Source: Pseudomonadota bacterium
GTDB lineage: Bacteria > Pseudomonadota > Gammaproteobacteria > Burkholderiales > Burkholderiaceae_B
DNA length: 46,322 nt
Direction of reading: 5' to 3'
NCBI GenBank assembly: GCA_023388835.1
Contig: JAEWFK010000014.1
Span: forward strand, 1-46,322
Positions within the stretch are counted from its first letter, which is position 1, and the number at the start of each line of letters is the position of its first letter. The notes beneath the pieces were generated by a model, which was not told where the DNA came from, did no database searches, and saw only the letters and a program-made list of their open reading frames with translations. This document shows positions 1-7,962 of the stretch, piece by piece. The position numbers and the translations under genes are program-made.

Positions 1-20
1 TTTGAGTGAGCCTTTCCCGA

Positions 21-884
21 ATGATTCCGAACGTCGATAACGAGAGCGTCGTCTATCTCAACGGCGACTACGTGCGCCTGGGCGACGCCAAGATTTCCGT
101 GCTTGATCGGGGCTTCATCTTCGGCGATGGTATCTACGATGTCGTGCCGGCCTATGGCGGCAAGCCGTTTCGCATGAACGAGCACCTGGCTCGCCTGGAA
201 CGCAGCATGGCCGCCATCAAGCTCAGTTGCGATCTGGGCCGTGCCGACTGGGAAGCCATCGTCCACGGCCTGATCGCCAGGTCCGGCCTGGGCGACTGCA
301 TGGTCTACATTCAGGTCACCCGGGGCGTCGCCAAGCGCGATCACGCTTTTCCGGCCGGCGTCGAACCCACCGTCTTCTGCATGGTGTCGCCCTTCGCTCG
401 GCCTGACGCCGCTTTGCGTGAACGGGGGCTGACCGCTGTCGGCATTCCCGACCAGCGCTGGCTGCGCTGCGACATCAAGTCGGTGTCTTTGTTGGGCAAC
501 GTGCTGGCGCGTCAGGCAGCGGTCGAAGCCGGCGTCGACGACGCTATTCAGTTTCGCGACGGCCTCCTTTCCGAAGCTTCCGCCGCCAATATCTGGGTGG
601 TGAAGGACGGCACGCTGCTCGCGCCGCCACGGGGCAACTTCATACTCGAGGGCATCCGTTACGGCTTGCTGGAAGAGTTGGCGCGCGACGCCGACATCCC
701 TTTCCTGGCGCGCCCGATTACCGAAGACGAGGTTGCTCACGCCGACGAACTCATGCTCACGTCTGCCACTAAGGAAGTCCTGCCCATCACGCGATACAAC
801 GATCAGCCCGTAGGGAACGGCCGGCCCGGCCCGGTATATGCCCGTCTTCGGGCCGCCTACGACGCCGTGCTGGCCGCCCTGTAA
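21..884 (+). CDS. dat: D-amino-acid transaminase (class IV, PLP)
   Basis: A class IV PLP-dependent aminotransferase of about 287 residues, best matched to D-alanine/D-amino-acid transaminase, which interconverts D-alanine and D-glutamate for peptidoglycan. Seen: the opening VYLNGDYV segment, DRGFIFGDGIYD near residues 29-40, the probable PLP lysine K153 in DIKSVSLLGN, and E185 in GLLSEAS, which fits the glutamate that contacts the pyridine nitrogen. An in-frame stop lies at bases 3-5, so the gene is complete. A GTG at base 6 would add five residues; I prefer ATG 21 because MIPNVDNESVVYLNG resembles family N-termini, but neither start has a strong ribosome site. It sits 17 bases before the ybeD-like gene and lipB, a neighbourhood common in Burkholderiales, often behind dacC. 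A branched-chain aminotransferase (IlvE-like) specificity is less likely. Confidence 0.85.
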   Translation: MIPNVDNESVVYLNGDYVRLGDAKISVLDRGFIFGDGIYDVVPAYGGKPFRMNEHLARLERSMAAIKLSCDLGRADWEAIVHGLIARSGLGDCMVYIQVTRGVAKRDHAFPAGVEPTVFCMVSPFARPDAALRERGLTAVGIPDQRWLRCDIKSVSLLGNVLARQAAVEAGVDDAIQFRDGLLSEASAANIWVVKDGTLLAPPRGNFILEGIRYGLLEELARDADIPFLARPITEDEVAHADELMLTSATKEVLPITRYNDQPVGNGRPGPVYARLRAAYDAVLAAL

Positions 885-901
885 AACGTTCCGGTTCCGA
901 C

Positions 902-1177
902 ATGAAAGAGATACCGCCTGAAGAATCCCTGATCGAGTATCCCTGTGACTTTCCGATCAAAGTCATGGGCAAGGCGCACCCTGATTTCACCCAGGTGCTG
1001 ACTGAGGTCGTCTTGCATCATGACCCAGGCTTTGATCCTGCCACGGTCGAAATGCGCGCCAGCAAGGGCGGCAACTACATCAGCCTGACCTTCACCGTTC
1101 GTGCGACATCGCGTGAGCAGCTCGATGAACTCTATCGCAGCCTGCACGGACACCCCATGGTGAGCATCGTTCTGTAG
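902..1177 (+). CDS. YbeD/DUF493 family protein
   Basis: A 91-residue protein of the YbeD (DUF493) family, a small ACT-like fold found directly upstream of lipB in many Proteobacteria. Seen: IEYPCDFPIKVMGKA near residues 12-26 and the end LYRSLHGHPMVSIVL, which resembles the family ending in which the last residues are a branched-chain VL. The molecular role is not established; the constant link to lipB hints at lipoate or membrane-linked regulation, but that is inference from position. The stop is two bases before the lipB ATG, so the two are surely co-transcribed and probably translationally coupled. Confidence 0.9.
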   Translation: MKEIPPEESLIEYPCDFPIKVMGKAHPDFTQVLTEVVLHHDPGFDPATVEMRASKGGNYISLTFTVRATSREQLDELYRSLHGHPMVSIVL

Positions 1178-1179
1178 GC

Positions 1180-1875
1180 ATGGAATACCGCTGCCTGCCG
1201 GCGCATGCGCCTTATCGTCCCGTCTGGGAAGCCATGCGTGACTTCACCGAAGCGCGCGATGTCTCCACGCCGGATGAAATCTGGCTGGTCGAGCATGCAC
1301 CCGTCTACACCCTGGGCCAGGCCGGCAAGGAATCGCATCTGCTCAATCCCGGAGACATCGAGGTCGTGCACTGCGACCGGGGCGGACAGGTTACCTATCA
1401 TGGCCCGGGGCAGGTGGTGGCCTATTGTCTGTTCGATCTGCGCCGCCGCGGGCTCTACGTCAAGGAATATGTCGAGTTGCTTGAAGACGTCGTCATCGGC
1501 ACGCTCGCCGATCTGGGTCTGGCCGGCGCTTGTCGCAAGCATGGTGCGCCCGGCGTATATGTGCCCTACGATGCACAGCGGGGAGCGTACGACCCGATGG
1601 GCCGCCAGCTGGCGAAGATCGGAGCCCTGGGCATCAAGATACGCAACGGCAGGTCCTATCACGGGCTGGCCTTGAATGTAGACATGGACCTCGCGCCTTT
1701 CCTGGGGATCAACCCTTGCGGCTATGAAGGACTTCCGACAGTGGATCTTCGGCGCTGCGGGATATCATGCACTTTACAGGACGCCGCCGACGCTCTGAAG
1801 GCCCGGCTGCACCTGTATTTTGGCGAATCGCCTGCTGTGCCTGCCGACAGCGCGATTCATTCAGCAATTCCCTAG
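1180..1875 (+). CDS. lipB: Octanoyl-[ACP]:protein octanoyltransferase LipB
   Basis: LipB moves the octanoyl group from octanoyl-ACP to lipoyl-domain lysines, the first step of endogenous lipoate synthesis in the cytoplasm. The 231-residue product carries the family signature RGGQVTYHGPGQ (residues 67-78). The catalytic pair is visible: K146 in RQLAKIGALGIKIR and C180 in INPCGYEGL. Start ATG 1180 lies two bases after the ybeD-like stop. LipA, which inserts sulfur into the product, follows after one intervening crotonase gene. The last 15 or so residues are a poorly conserved tail. Confidence 0.96.
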   Translation: MEYRCLPAHAPYRPVWEAMRDFTEARDVSTPDEIWLVEHAPVYTLGQAGKESHLLNPGDIEVVHCDRGGQVTYHGPGQVVAYCLFDLRRRGLYVKEYVELLEDVVIGTLADLGLAGACRKHGAPGVYVPYDAQRGAYDPMGRQLAKIGALGIKIRNGRSYHGLALNVDMDLAPFLGINPCGYEGLPTVDLRRCGISCTLQDAADALKARLHLYFGESPAVPADSAIHSAIP

Positions 1876-1927
1876 TCATTCGCCGGGGCATGCCGCCGGG
1901 ACCTTGACGCCCGAATCAGGAAGAATC

Positions 1928-2713
1928 ATGGAGACGATTGAATCGCCGGTCCTCGCCACACTCGCGGAAGACGTGCTCACGCTGACCCTCAACCGTCCGG
2001 GCCAGTTCAACGCCCTGTCGGAAGACGTGCTCACCGCTTTGCAGGAGGCCCTTGACCATGCATCTGTCGACGAATCGCTGCGCTGTGTCGTGCTCGAAGC
2101 CAATGGCCGGGCCTTTTGCGCGGGGCACGATCTCAAGCAGATGCAGGCCAACCGCCGGCACGATTATTACTTGCAGCTGTTTGAACAGTGCGGCCGGCTG
2201 ATGCAGTCCATCGTCAATTTCCCCGTGCCGGTCATCGCCAAGGTCCAGGGCATGGCTACGGCTGCCGGCTGCCAACTGGTCGCAAGTTGTGATCTGGCGG
2301 TCGCAGCGGACAATGCCAAATTTGCGGTGTCAGGCATCAATGTGGGGCTCTTCTGCTCCACGCCCGCCGTGGCCCTGTCGCGCAATGTGCCGGCCAAGAA
2401 GACGTTTGAAATGTTAATTACCGGCGAGTTCATCAGCGCCGACGACGCTTTGCAGCACGGACTGGTCAATCGGATCGCCCCGGCTGATCAACTTGATGAT
2501 GCGGTGCGTGCGCTAGTGGATGTCATCAGGGCCAAGAGCCCGGTGGCCGTGCGCACCGGCAAGGCCATGTTTCATCGCCAGCGGGGCATGACACTGGACG
2601 CCGCCTACGATTTCGCCGCCGAAGTCATGGCGCGCAACATGATGGCTGAAGATGTTCAGGAAGGCATCGACGCCTTCATCAACAAACGCCCCCCGGAATG
2701 GAAAGGGCACTGA
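1928..2713 (+). CDS. Enoyl-CoA hydratase/isomerase family protein (ECHDC3-like)
   Basis: A 261-residue crotonase-fold protein. Seen: LNRPGQFNALSEDVL near the N-terminus, the oxyanion-hole segment GRAFCAGHDLKQM (about residues 59-71), a second oxyanion segment MATAAGCQLVASCD, and the C-terminal helix pattern DVQEGIDAFINKRPPEW. The two catalytic glutamates of true enoyl-CoA hydratases are absent: the position in GGGCE is Q here (AAGCQ), and the second lies in GINVGLFCSTPAVALSR without a glutamate. This residue pattern is typical of the ECHDC3 subgroup, whose reaction is not settled. ATG 1928 has AGGAAG just upstream; the frame is open further back but that part overlaps lipB. It sits between lipB and lipA on the same strand, 52 bases after lipB. 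Confidence 0.85.
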   Translation: METIESPVLATLAEDVLTLTLNRPGQFNALSEDVLTALQEALDHASVDESLRCVVLEANGRAFCAGHDLKQMQANRRHDYYLQLFEQCGRLMQSIVNFPVPVIAKVQGMATAAGCQLVASCDLAVAADNAKFAVSGINVGLFCSTPAVALSRNVPAKKTFEMLITGEFISADDALQHGLVNRIAPADQLDDAVRALVDVIRAKSPVAVRTGKAMFHRQRGMTLDAAYDFAAEVMARNMMAEDVQEGIDAFINKRPPEWKGH

Positions 2714-2787
2714 GGGAACGGGGGCTTTACGAGCCGGTTGCGCCGGCGCGTTAAAATGCCCCTTACCACCCCGTAGCCAGGAAGCGT

Positions 2788-3795
2788 ATGTCCATACTTG
2801 ATGAGCAGGCCGCCGAGCGCAAGCCCACGGTGCGACCCGCCACTTACGACCCCACAGCCAAGCAGAAGTCTTCAGACAAGACTTCGCGCCTTCCCGTCAA
2901 GATCGTGCAGACCGAGAGGCTCAAGAAGCCGGAATGGATCCGCGTCAAGGCGGCCGCCCCGGGTTCGCGATTTCACGATATCAAGCGCATTCTCCGTGAG
3001 AACAACATGTTCACGGTGTGCGAAGAGGCGTCCTGTCCGAATATCGGTGAATGCTTCGGCAAGGGCACGGCCACCTTCATGATCATGGGCGACAAGTGCA
3101 CGCGCCGCTGCCCGTTCTGCGATGTCGGCCACGGCCGGCCCGACCCGCTTGATACCGCCGAACCGGTCAATCTGGCGCGCAGCATTGGCGCCATGCGCCT
3201 TTCCTACGTGGTGATCACTTCGGTTGACCGCGACGATCTTCGCGACGGCGGTGCCGCCCATTTTGCGGAATGCATTGCGCAGGTCCGCCAGCATTCGCCT
3301 GATACGCGTATCGAAGTGCTGGTGCCCGACTTCCGCGGGCGCCTGCAGCGTGCGCTGGACATCTTCAAAGTCGAGCCGCCGGATGTCATGAACCACAACC
3401 TGGAAACCGTTCCTCGCCTGTACAAACAGGCGCGACCGGGCGCAGACTACCTGCATTCGCTCAAGCTCCTGAAGGAATTCAAGGCTTTGCGCCCAGAAGT
3501 TCCCACCAAGTCCGGCCTGATGGTCGGCTTGGGTGAAACCGACGAAGAAATCCTGCAGGTCATGCGCGACATGCGCGATCATGACATCGAGATGCTGACC
3601 ATCGGCCAGTATCTGCAACCGTCCGGTCATCACCTGCCCGTGCTGCGCTACGTGCATCCCGATACGTTCAAGATGTTCGAGCGCGAAGCCTATGCCATGG
3701 GCTTCACCCATGCCGCTGTCGGTGCAATGGTGAGGTCTTCCTACCACGCTGACGAACAGGCGCATGCCGCCGGTTTTCATCCTGCAGCGGTCTAA
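2788..3795 (+). CDS. lipA: Lipoyl synthase LipA (radical SAM)
   Basis: LipA inserts two sulfur atoms into protein-bound octanoyl groups, completing the lipoyl cofactor. The 335-residue product shows both iron-sulfur clusters: the auxiliary cluster motif with C78, C83 and C89 (CEEASCPNIGEC) and the radical-SAM CxxxCxxC with C104, C108 and C111 (CTRRCPFC). The conserved C-terminal RSSYHAD segment carries the serine that ligates the auxiliary cluster. Start ATG 2788 has AGGAAG upstream. A TTAAAAT element at 2751-2757 could be the -10 of its own promoter; similar TAAAAT elements occur before metK and ahcY. A strong hairpin at 3860 probably ends the transcript. Confidence 0.97.
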   Translation: MSILDEQAAERKPTVRPATYDPTAKQKSSDKTSRLPVKIVQTERLKKPEWIRVKAAAPGSRFHDIKRILRENNMFTVCEEASCPNIGECFGKGTATFMIMGDKCTRRCPFCDVGHGRPDPLDTAEPVNLARSIGAMRLSYVVITSVDRDDLRDGGAAHFAECIAQVRQHSPDTRIEVLVPDFRGRLQRALDIFKVEPPDVMNHNLETVPRLYKQARPGADYLHSLKLLKEFKALRPEVPTKSGLMVGLGETDEEILQVMRDMRDHDIEMLTIGQYLQPSGHHLPVLRYVHPDTFKMFEREAYAMGFTHAAVGAMVRSSYHADEQAHAAGFHPAAV

Positions 3796-3859
3796 GCTCC
3801 AGCCCCCGGTCACTGGCTTCCGGCCCTCCGGGGTCCCCGGGGGCCAACACCACTGAATC

Positions 3860-3890
3860 ATCGCCGGCCTCGCGCCGGCGATGTCGTTTT
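3860..3890 (+). terminator. Rho-independent terminator after lipA
   Basis: A perfect 9-bp stem, ATCGCCGGC (3860-3868) and GCCGGCGAT (3874-3882), with a five-base loop, followed by GTCG and four T. It lies 65 bases after the lipA stop and before the pnt operon, so it should separate the two. Confidence 0.75.
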
Positions 3891-4007
3891 CGGCCGTTTT
3901 TTCTCTTCCGGCGCTGCTGCGGAGCATTGCGCTCAGACCGAAGCCGTGTAAATATCCCAGGCGATATGCCCCATGTGCAACGACACACGGGCTCAACAGG
4001 AGGAGAC

Positions 4008-5141
4008 ATGCGGATAGGCATACCGGCTGAAACGGCCGTGGGTGAAACGCGGGTGGCCGCGACGCCCGAAACGGTCAAGAAGCTCGTGGCGCAGGGCCAT
4101 GCTGTATATGTTCAGTCGGGGGCCGGCGTGTCCGCCAGCGCTATTGACGACGCTTACCGCACAGTCGGAGCGGAGATTGTCGACGCTGCGGCAGCCCTGG
4201 GCGCCGAACTCGTGCTCAAGGTCCAGGCGCCCGACCCAGCGGAACTCGCCGCCATGCAGTCCGGCGCAACGCTCATCGGCATGCTCAATCCCTTTGACGC
4301 CGAAGGCCTGCAACGCCTCGCCGCCGCAGGGCTCACGGCCTTCGCGCTCGAGGCCGCGCCGCGCACGACGCGAGCGCAAAGCATGGACGTCCTGTCCAGC
4401 CAGGCCAACGTGGCGGGCTACAAGGCCGTCATGCTCGCCGCCAATCAGTACCAGCGCCTGTTTCCCATGCTCATGACGGCCGCCGGCACGATCAAGGCGG
4501 CGCGTGTGGTGGTGCTGGGGGTCGGGGTAGCGGGTTTGCAGGCCATTGCCACAGCGAAGCGCCTGGGCGCCGTGATTGAAGCCTCTGACGTCCGGCCTGC
4601 CGTCAAGGAGCAGGTCGAGTCCCTGGGCGGCCGCTTCATCGACGTGCCCTACGAAACCGACGAAGAAAAAGAGGCCGCTGAAGGCGTGGGCGGCTACGCG
4701 CGGCCCATGCCCCAGAGCTGGCTGGCCCGCCAGCAACAAGAAGTGGCCAAGCGTGTGGCGCAGGCCGATGTGGTGATCTCCACCGCACTCATTCCCGGGC
4801 GCGCCGCACCCGTACTCATTACCGAAGACATGGTCCGCTCCATGAAACCGGGCTCGGTGATCGTGGACATCGCCGCCGGGCGCGGGCCTGACGGCTTGGG
4901 GGGAAACTGCCCCCTGACCGAGGCCGGCGCCACAGTGCAGAAGCACGGCGTTTTCATCATTGGCCATACCAACTTGCCTGCCCTCGTGGCGGCCGACAGC
5001 TCCAGCCTGTATGCGCGCAATGTCCTGGACTTCCTGAAACTGGTGTTGCCCCCCGATGCGACCGAGGTTCAGGTCCCCATGGAAGACGACATCGTGGCCG
5101 CCTGCCTGATGACACGCTCCGGTCAGGTCCTGCGTGCCTGA
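4008..5141 (+). CDS. pntAA: NAD(P) transhydrogenase subunit alpha part 1 (PntAA)
   Basis: This is the soluble NAD(H)-binding domain I subunit of proton-translocating transhydrogenase, which passes hydride between NADH and NADP+ using the proton gradient. The 377-residue product starts MRIGIPAETAVGETRVA, has the Rossmann glycine run VLGVGVAGLQAIATAKRLG and the segment ALIPGRAAPVLI, and ends before any membrane helix. That fits the split alpha-1/alpha-2 form known from Rhodospirillum rubrum. ATG 4008 follows AGGAGGAGAC, a strong ribosome site; the longer open frame back to 3927 lacks such support. The operon continues with pntAB and pntB. Confidence 0.95.
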   Translation: MRIGIPAETAVGETRVAATPETVKKLVAQGHAVYVQSGAGVSASAIDDAYRTVGAEIVDAAAALGAELVLKVQAPDPAELAAMQSGATLIGMLNPFDAEGLQRLAAAGLTAFALEAAPRTTRAQSMDVLSSQANVAGYKAVMLAANQYQRLFPMLMTAAGTIKAARVVVLGVGVAGLQAIATAKRLGAVIEASDVRPAVKEQVESLGGRFIDVPYETDEEKEAAEGVGGYARPMPQSWLARQQQEVAKRVAQADVVISTALIPGRAAPVLITEDMVRSMKPGSVIVDIAAGRGPDGLGGNCPLTEAGATVQKHGVFIIGHTNLPALVAADSSSLYARNVLDFLKLVLPPDATEVQVPMEDDIVAACLMTRSGQVLRA

Positions 5142-5217
5142 TCCGCTCGCCTGCATCGAGCCTTGCGCCGCCGCACCATCTGCCGGCCATCCCGCAATAC
5201 TGAAAGGTAACGAACAC

Positions 5218-5544
5218 ATGGAATCGATCTCGCCCCTTCTGATGAACCTCATCATCTTCGTGCTGGCCATCTATGTGGGCTATCACGTGGTCTGGAACGT
5301 GACACCTGCCCTGCATACGCCGCTCATGGCGGTTACCAACGCCATTTCCGCCATCGTTATCGTGGGGGCCATGCTGGCCGCCGCCCTGACGGAGACCCCC
5401 TTGGCCAAGGCTATGGGGGTACTGGCGGTGGCGTTGGCGGCAGTGAATGTCTTTGGGGGCTTCCTGGTCACGCGCCGCATGCTCGAAATGTTCAAGAAGA
5501 AGGAACGCAAGGTGCCTGCGGCCCCCCAGGGAGCCGCGAAATGA
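5218..5544 (+). CDS. pntAB: NAD(P) transhydrogenase subunit alpha part 2 (PntAB)
   Basis: The small membrane part of the alpha subunit, contributing helices to the proton channel. The 108-residue protein has three hydrophobic segments, about residues 8-28, 36-57 and 66-85, then a basic tail (MFKKKERK). ATG 5218 has GAAAGG upstream; earlier in-frame codons lack support. Its stop overlaps the pntB start as ATGA at 5541-5544, so translation is probably coupled. Confidence 0.94.
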   Translation: MESISPLLMNLIIFVLAIYVGYHVVWNVTPALHTPLMAVTNAISAIVIVGAMLAAALTETPLAKAMGVLAVALAAVNVFGGFLVTRRMLEMFKKKERKVPAAPQGAAK

Positions 5545-6965
5545 GCATGAATCTTGTCGTATTCCTTTATCTGGTCGCGTCGGTGTGCTTCATCCAGGCG
5601 CTCAAGGGCCTCTCTCATCCCACCACTTCGATTCGGGGAAACATCTTTGGCATGGCGGGCATGGCCATCGCCATGCTGACCACCGCGGGGCTTATCGTCA
5701 CCCTGGCCGCAACACCCATGGGGCTGGGCTGGGTGTTGCTCGGGCTGCTGGTCGGCGGCTCCATCGGTACCGTCATGGCCCAACGCGTAGAGATGACCAA
5801 GATGCCGGAGTTGGTGGCCTTCATGCACAGCATGATCGGCTTGGCCGCGGTATTCATTGCCGTGGCGGCGGTGGCAGAACCCTGGGCCTTCCAGATCGCC
5901 GAGCCCGGCGGAGCGATCCCGGGTGGTAACCGGGTGGAACTCGCCCTGGGCGCATTCATAGGGGCGGTGACCTTCACCGGTTCGGTCATCGCATTCGGCA
6001 AGCTGAGCGGCAAATACAAGTTTCGGCTTTTCCAGGGTGCGCCGGTGCAGTTCAAAGGCCAGCACTTGCTCAATGCGGTGCTGGGCCTGGCCACGATTTA
6101 CTTCATTTTCAGTTTCTGGCATTCCCAGAGCTGGATGGACATCGTGTTGATCATTGTCCTGGGCCTCATGCTGGGCGTGCTCATCATCATTCCCATCGGC
6201 GGCGCGGACATGCCGGTGGTGGTTTCGATGCTCAATAGCTATTCCGGCTGGGCGGCGGCCGGCATCGGTTTCAGCCTGAACAATGCCATGCTGATCATCG
6301 CCGGTTCGCTGGTCGGCTCATCGGGCGCCATCCTGAGCTACATCATGTGCAAGGCCATGAACCGTTCCTTTTTCAACGTGATTCTGGGCGGCTTCGGGGG
6401 CGCGGAAACCAGCGGCGCGTCCGCCGACGGGCAGGCGCAGCGCAGCGTCAAGAGCGGCAGTGCGGACGACGCCGCCTTCATCCTCGGCAATGCTGAAACC
6501 GTGGTCATCGTGCCCGGCTACGGCTTGGCGGTGGCCCGCGCCCAGCATGCCGTCAAGGAGCTCGCCGAGAAGCTGACCGAGCTGGGCGTGACCGTGAAGT
6601 ACGCCATCCATCCGGTGGCGGGACGCATGCCCGGACACATGAACGTGCTGCTGGCCGAGGCCGAAGTTCCTTACGATCAAGTCTTTGAAATGGAAGACAT
6701 CAACGGCGAGTTCGGACAGGTTGATGTCGCCATCGTGCTCGGCGCGAACGATGTCGTGAACCCGGCCGCCCTGCAGAAGGGTTCGCCGATCTACGGCATG
6801 CCCATACTCGAAGCTTACAAAGCCAAGACGGTGATCGTGAATAAGCGCTCCATGGCCGCCGGCTATGCCGGCCTCGATAACGAACTCTTCTACATGGACA
6901 AGACCATGATGGTGTTCGGCGATGCGAAGAAGGTCGTCGAGGAAATGACCAAGGCCGTGGGCTGA
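5541..6965 (+). CDS. pntB: NAD(P) transhydrogenase subunit beta (PntB)
   Basis: The beta subunit holds the rest of the membrane channel and the NADP(H)-binding domain III. The first 270 or so residues are a series of hydrophobic helices; the C-terminal part begins near VVIVPGYGLAVARAQHAV and contains HPVAGRMPGHMNVLLAEA and GANDVVNPAA, typical of domain III. At 474 residues it is full length. With pntAA and pntAB it makes a complete enzyme in the inner membrane, a usual source of NADPH. No clear hairpin terminator follows before the nirV promoter region. Confidence 0.96.
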   Translation: MSMNLVVFLYLVASVCFIQALKGLSHPTTSIRGNIFGMAGMAIAMLTTAGLIVTLAATPMGLGWVLLGLLVGGSIGTVMAQRVEMTKMPELVAFMHSMIGLAAVFIAVAAVAEPWAFQIAEPGGAIPGGNRVELALGAFIGAVTFTGSVIAFGKLSGKYKFRLFQGAPVQFKGQHLLNAVLGLATIYFIFSFWHSQSWMDIVLIIVLGLMLGVLIIIPIGGADMPVVVSMLNSYSGWAAAGIGFSLNNAMLIIAGSLVGSSGAILSYIMCKAMNRSFFNVILGGFGGAETSGASADGQAQRSVKSGSADDAAFILGNAETVVIVPGYGLAVARAQHAVKELAEKLTELGVTVKYAIHPVAGRMPGHMNVLLAEAEVPYDQVFEMEDINGEFGQVDVAIVLGANDVVNPAALQKGSPIYGMPILEAYKAKTVIVNKRSMAAGYAGLDNELFYMDKTMMVFGDAKKVVEEMTKAVG

Positions 6966-6981
6966 TCCCGCGGCTCTGAAC

Positions 6982-6995
6982 TTGTGCTGGCACAA
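6982..6995. promoter_or_regulatory. Crp/Fnr-family (NnrR/DNR-like) operator before nirV
   Basis: TTGTGCTGGCACAA is a perfect TTGTG-N4-CACAA dyad of the TTG-N8-CAA class bound by FNR/NnrR-type activators. Its centre (6988.5) is 41.5 bases upstream of the transcription start expected from a -10-like TTCAAT at 7018-7023, the class II activator distance. A near copy precedes nirK at 8817; over 20 bases the two match at 17. That it binds the regulator encoded at 7963-8706 is inference. Confidence 0.7.
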
Positions 6996-7074
6996 AGACG
7001 CGCAACCCGCTTGCTGTTTCAATCGAGGCATGGCGGGTCGCAACACGCAGCCCGCGGCATCACGAAGGATTGCC

Positions 7075-7923
7075 ATGCAGGTGCGTACGATCGTCTTTGC
7101 CCTTACTCGCCTTGCGGCCGCCGGCGGCCTCATGGCGCTTTCATTCGGTCTGCCGGGGGCGCAGCTCCACGCCGCCCCAGCGACTGCGGCTGAGGACACG
7201 CTTGCCACGATTGCTCCAGCCCGATTCGAGTACTACAGCACGGCCGAAAGTCTGAAGAACGGCCGGCCGGTGGCCCCCGAGCGGCTCACGGCGGATTTTC
7301 ACAAGCCCCTGCACATGATGAAGCGGCTAGTGAGCCAGGCGGAATACGCGCAGTGCGTTCAGGCGCAGGCTTGTCGCCCTTTGGACAAAGCCGCGCGAGG
7401 CAATGTTTCGCCCGACCTCCCGGTGGTCGGTGTGAGTTGGCAGGACGCCACCGATTACGCACGGTGGTACAGCAAGCATACCGGCTACAACTATCGCCTG
7501 CCCGTCTATGAGGAATGGGTGCATGCGGCCGGCGAGGCCTTCAAGGAAGACCTGCGCCTGGACATCTATGATTCCGACAATCCCGCCCAGCTCTGGCTGG
7601 CGGAGTACGCCATGGAGGCCCAACGCAAGCTATCGGAAGACGCCAGCCCCAAGCCTTTCGGCAGCTTTGGCACCAACGCCGTGGGCATACAGGACATCGG
7701 CGGCAATGTATGGGAATGGACCGACACCTGCCATGTGCGCCAGTATGTGGGGGATGACGGCAAAGCCATGCTGCTGCCTAATGAGAACTGCGGAGTGCGT
7801 GTGGTGGCAGGTTCGCACTACAGCCTGATCACGGATTTCATACGCGACCCCAAGGGCGGCGCCTGTTCCGTCGGCATACCGCCGGCCAACCTGGGAATAC
7901 GTCTGCTCCGGGATGACGGCTGA
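7075..7923 (+). CDS. nirV: NirV-like SUMF1/FGE-domain protein, nitrite reductase accessory
   Basis: A 282-residue exported protein: signal peptide over about residues 1-33 (cleavage near LHAAPA), then a formylglycine-generating-enzyme (SUMF1) fold. Seen: VVGVSWQDATDYARWYSKHTG, YRLPVYEEWVHAA, IGGNVWEWTDTC and the closing PPANLGIRLLRDD. NirV proteins are encoded with copper nitrite reductase in many denitrifiers; their exact role is not known. The paired cysteines that bind copper in true FGEs are not both present (only C264 lies in the expected area), so sulfatase activation is unlikely. ATG 7075 has GAAGGA upstream; a TTG at 6982 in frame overlaps the operator and is rejected. It lies on the same strand as nirK with the regulator gene between them. 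Confidence 0.8.
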   Translation: MQVRTIVFALTRLAAAGGLMALSFGLPGAQLHAAPATAAEDTLATIAPARFEYYSTAESLKNGRPVAPERLTADFHKPLHMMKRLVSQAEYAQCVQAQACRPLDKAARGNVSPDLPVVGVSWQDATDYARWYSKHTGYNYRLPVYEEWVHAAGEAFKEDLRLDIYDSDNPAQLWLAEYAMEAQRKLSEDASPKPFGSFGTNAVGIQDIGGNVWEWTDTCHVRQYVGDDGKAMLLPNENCGVRVVAGSHYSLITDFIRDPKGGACSVGIPPANLGIRLLRDDG

Positions 7924-7962
7924 ATGCGTGTCAGCAGGCGCAGACGAGCCTGCGCAGCCCCG

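Noticed and set aside
3993..5270. Long antisense frames (for example opposite pntAA and opposite ahcY at 36937-38283)
   Set aside because: They mirror strong plus-strand genes in high-GC DNA, have composition of shadow frames (His, Gly, Arg rich) and no recognisable domains.
7930..7956. Possible hairpin (GCAGGC / GCCTGC) between nirV and the regulator stops
   Set aside because: Several competing short pairings and no T run; not enough to call a terminator.
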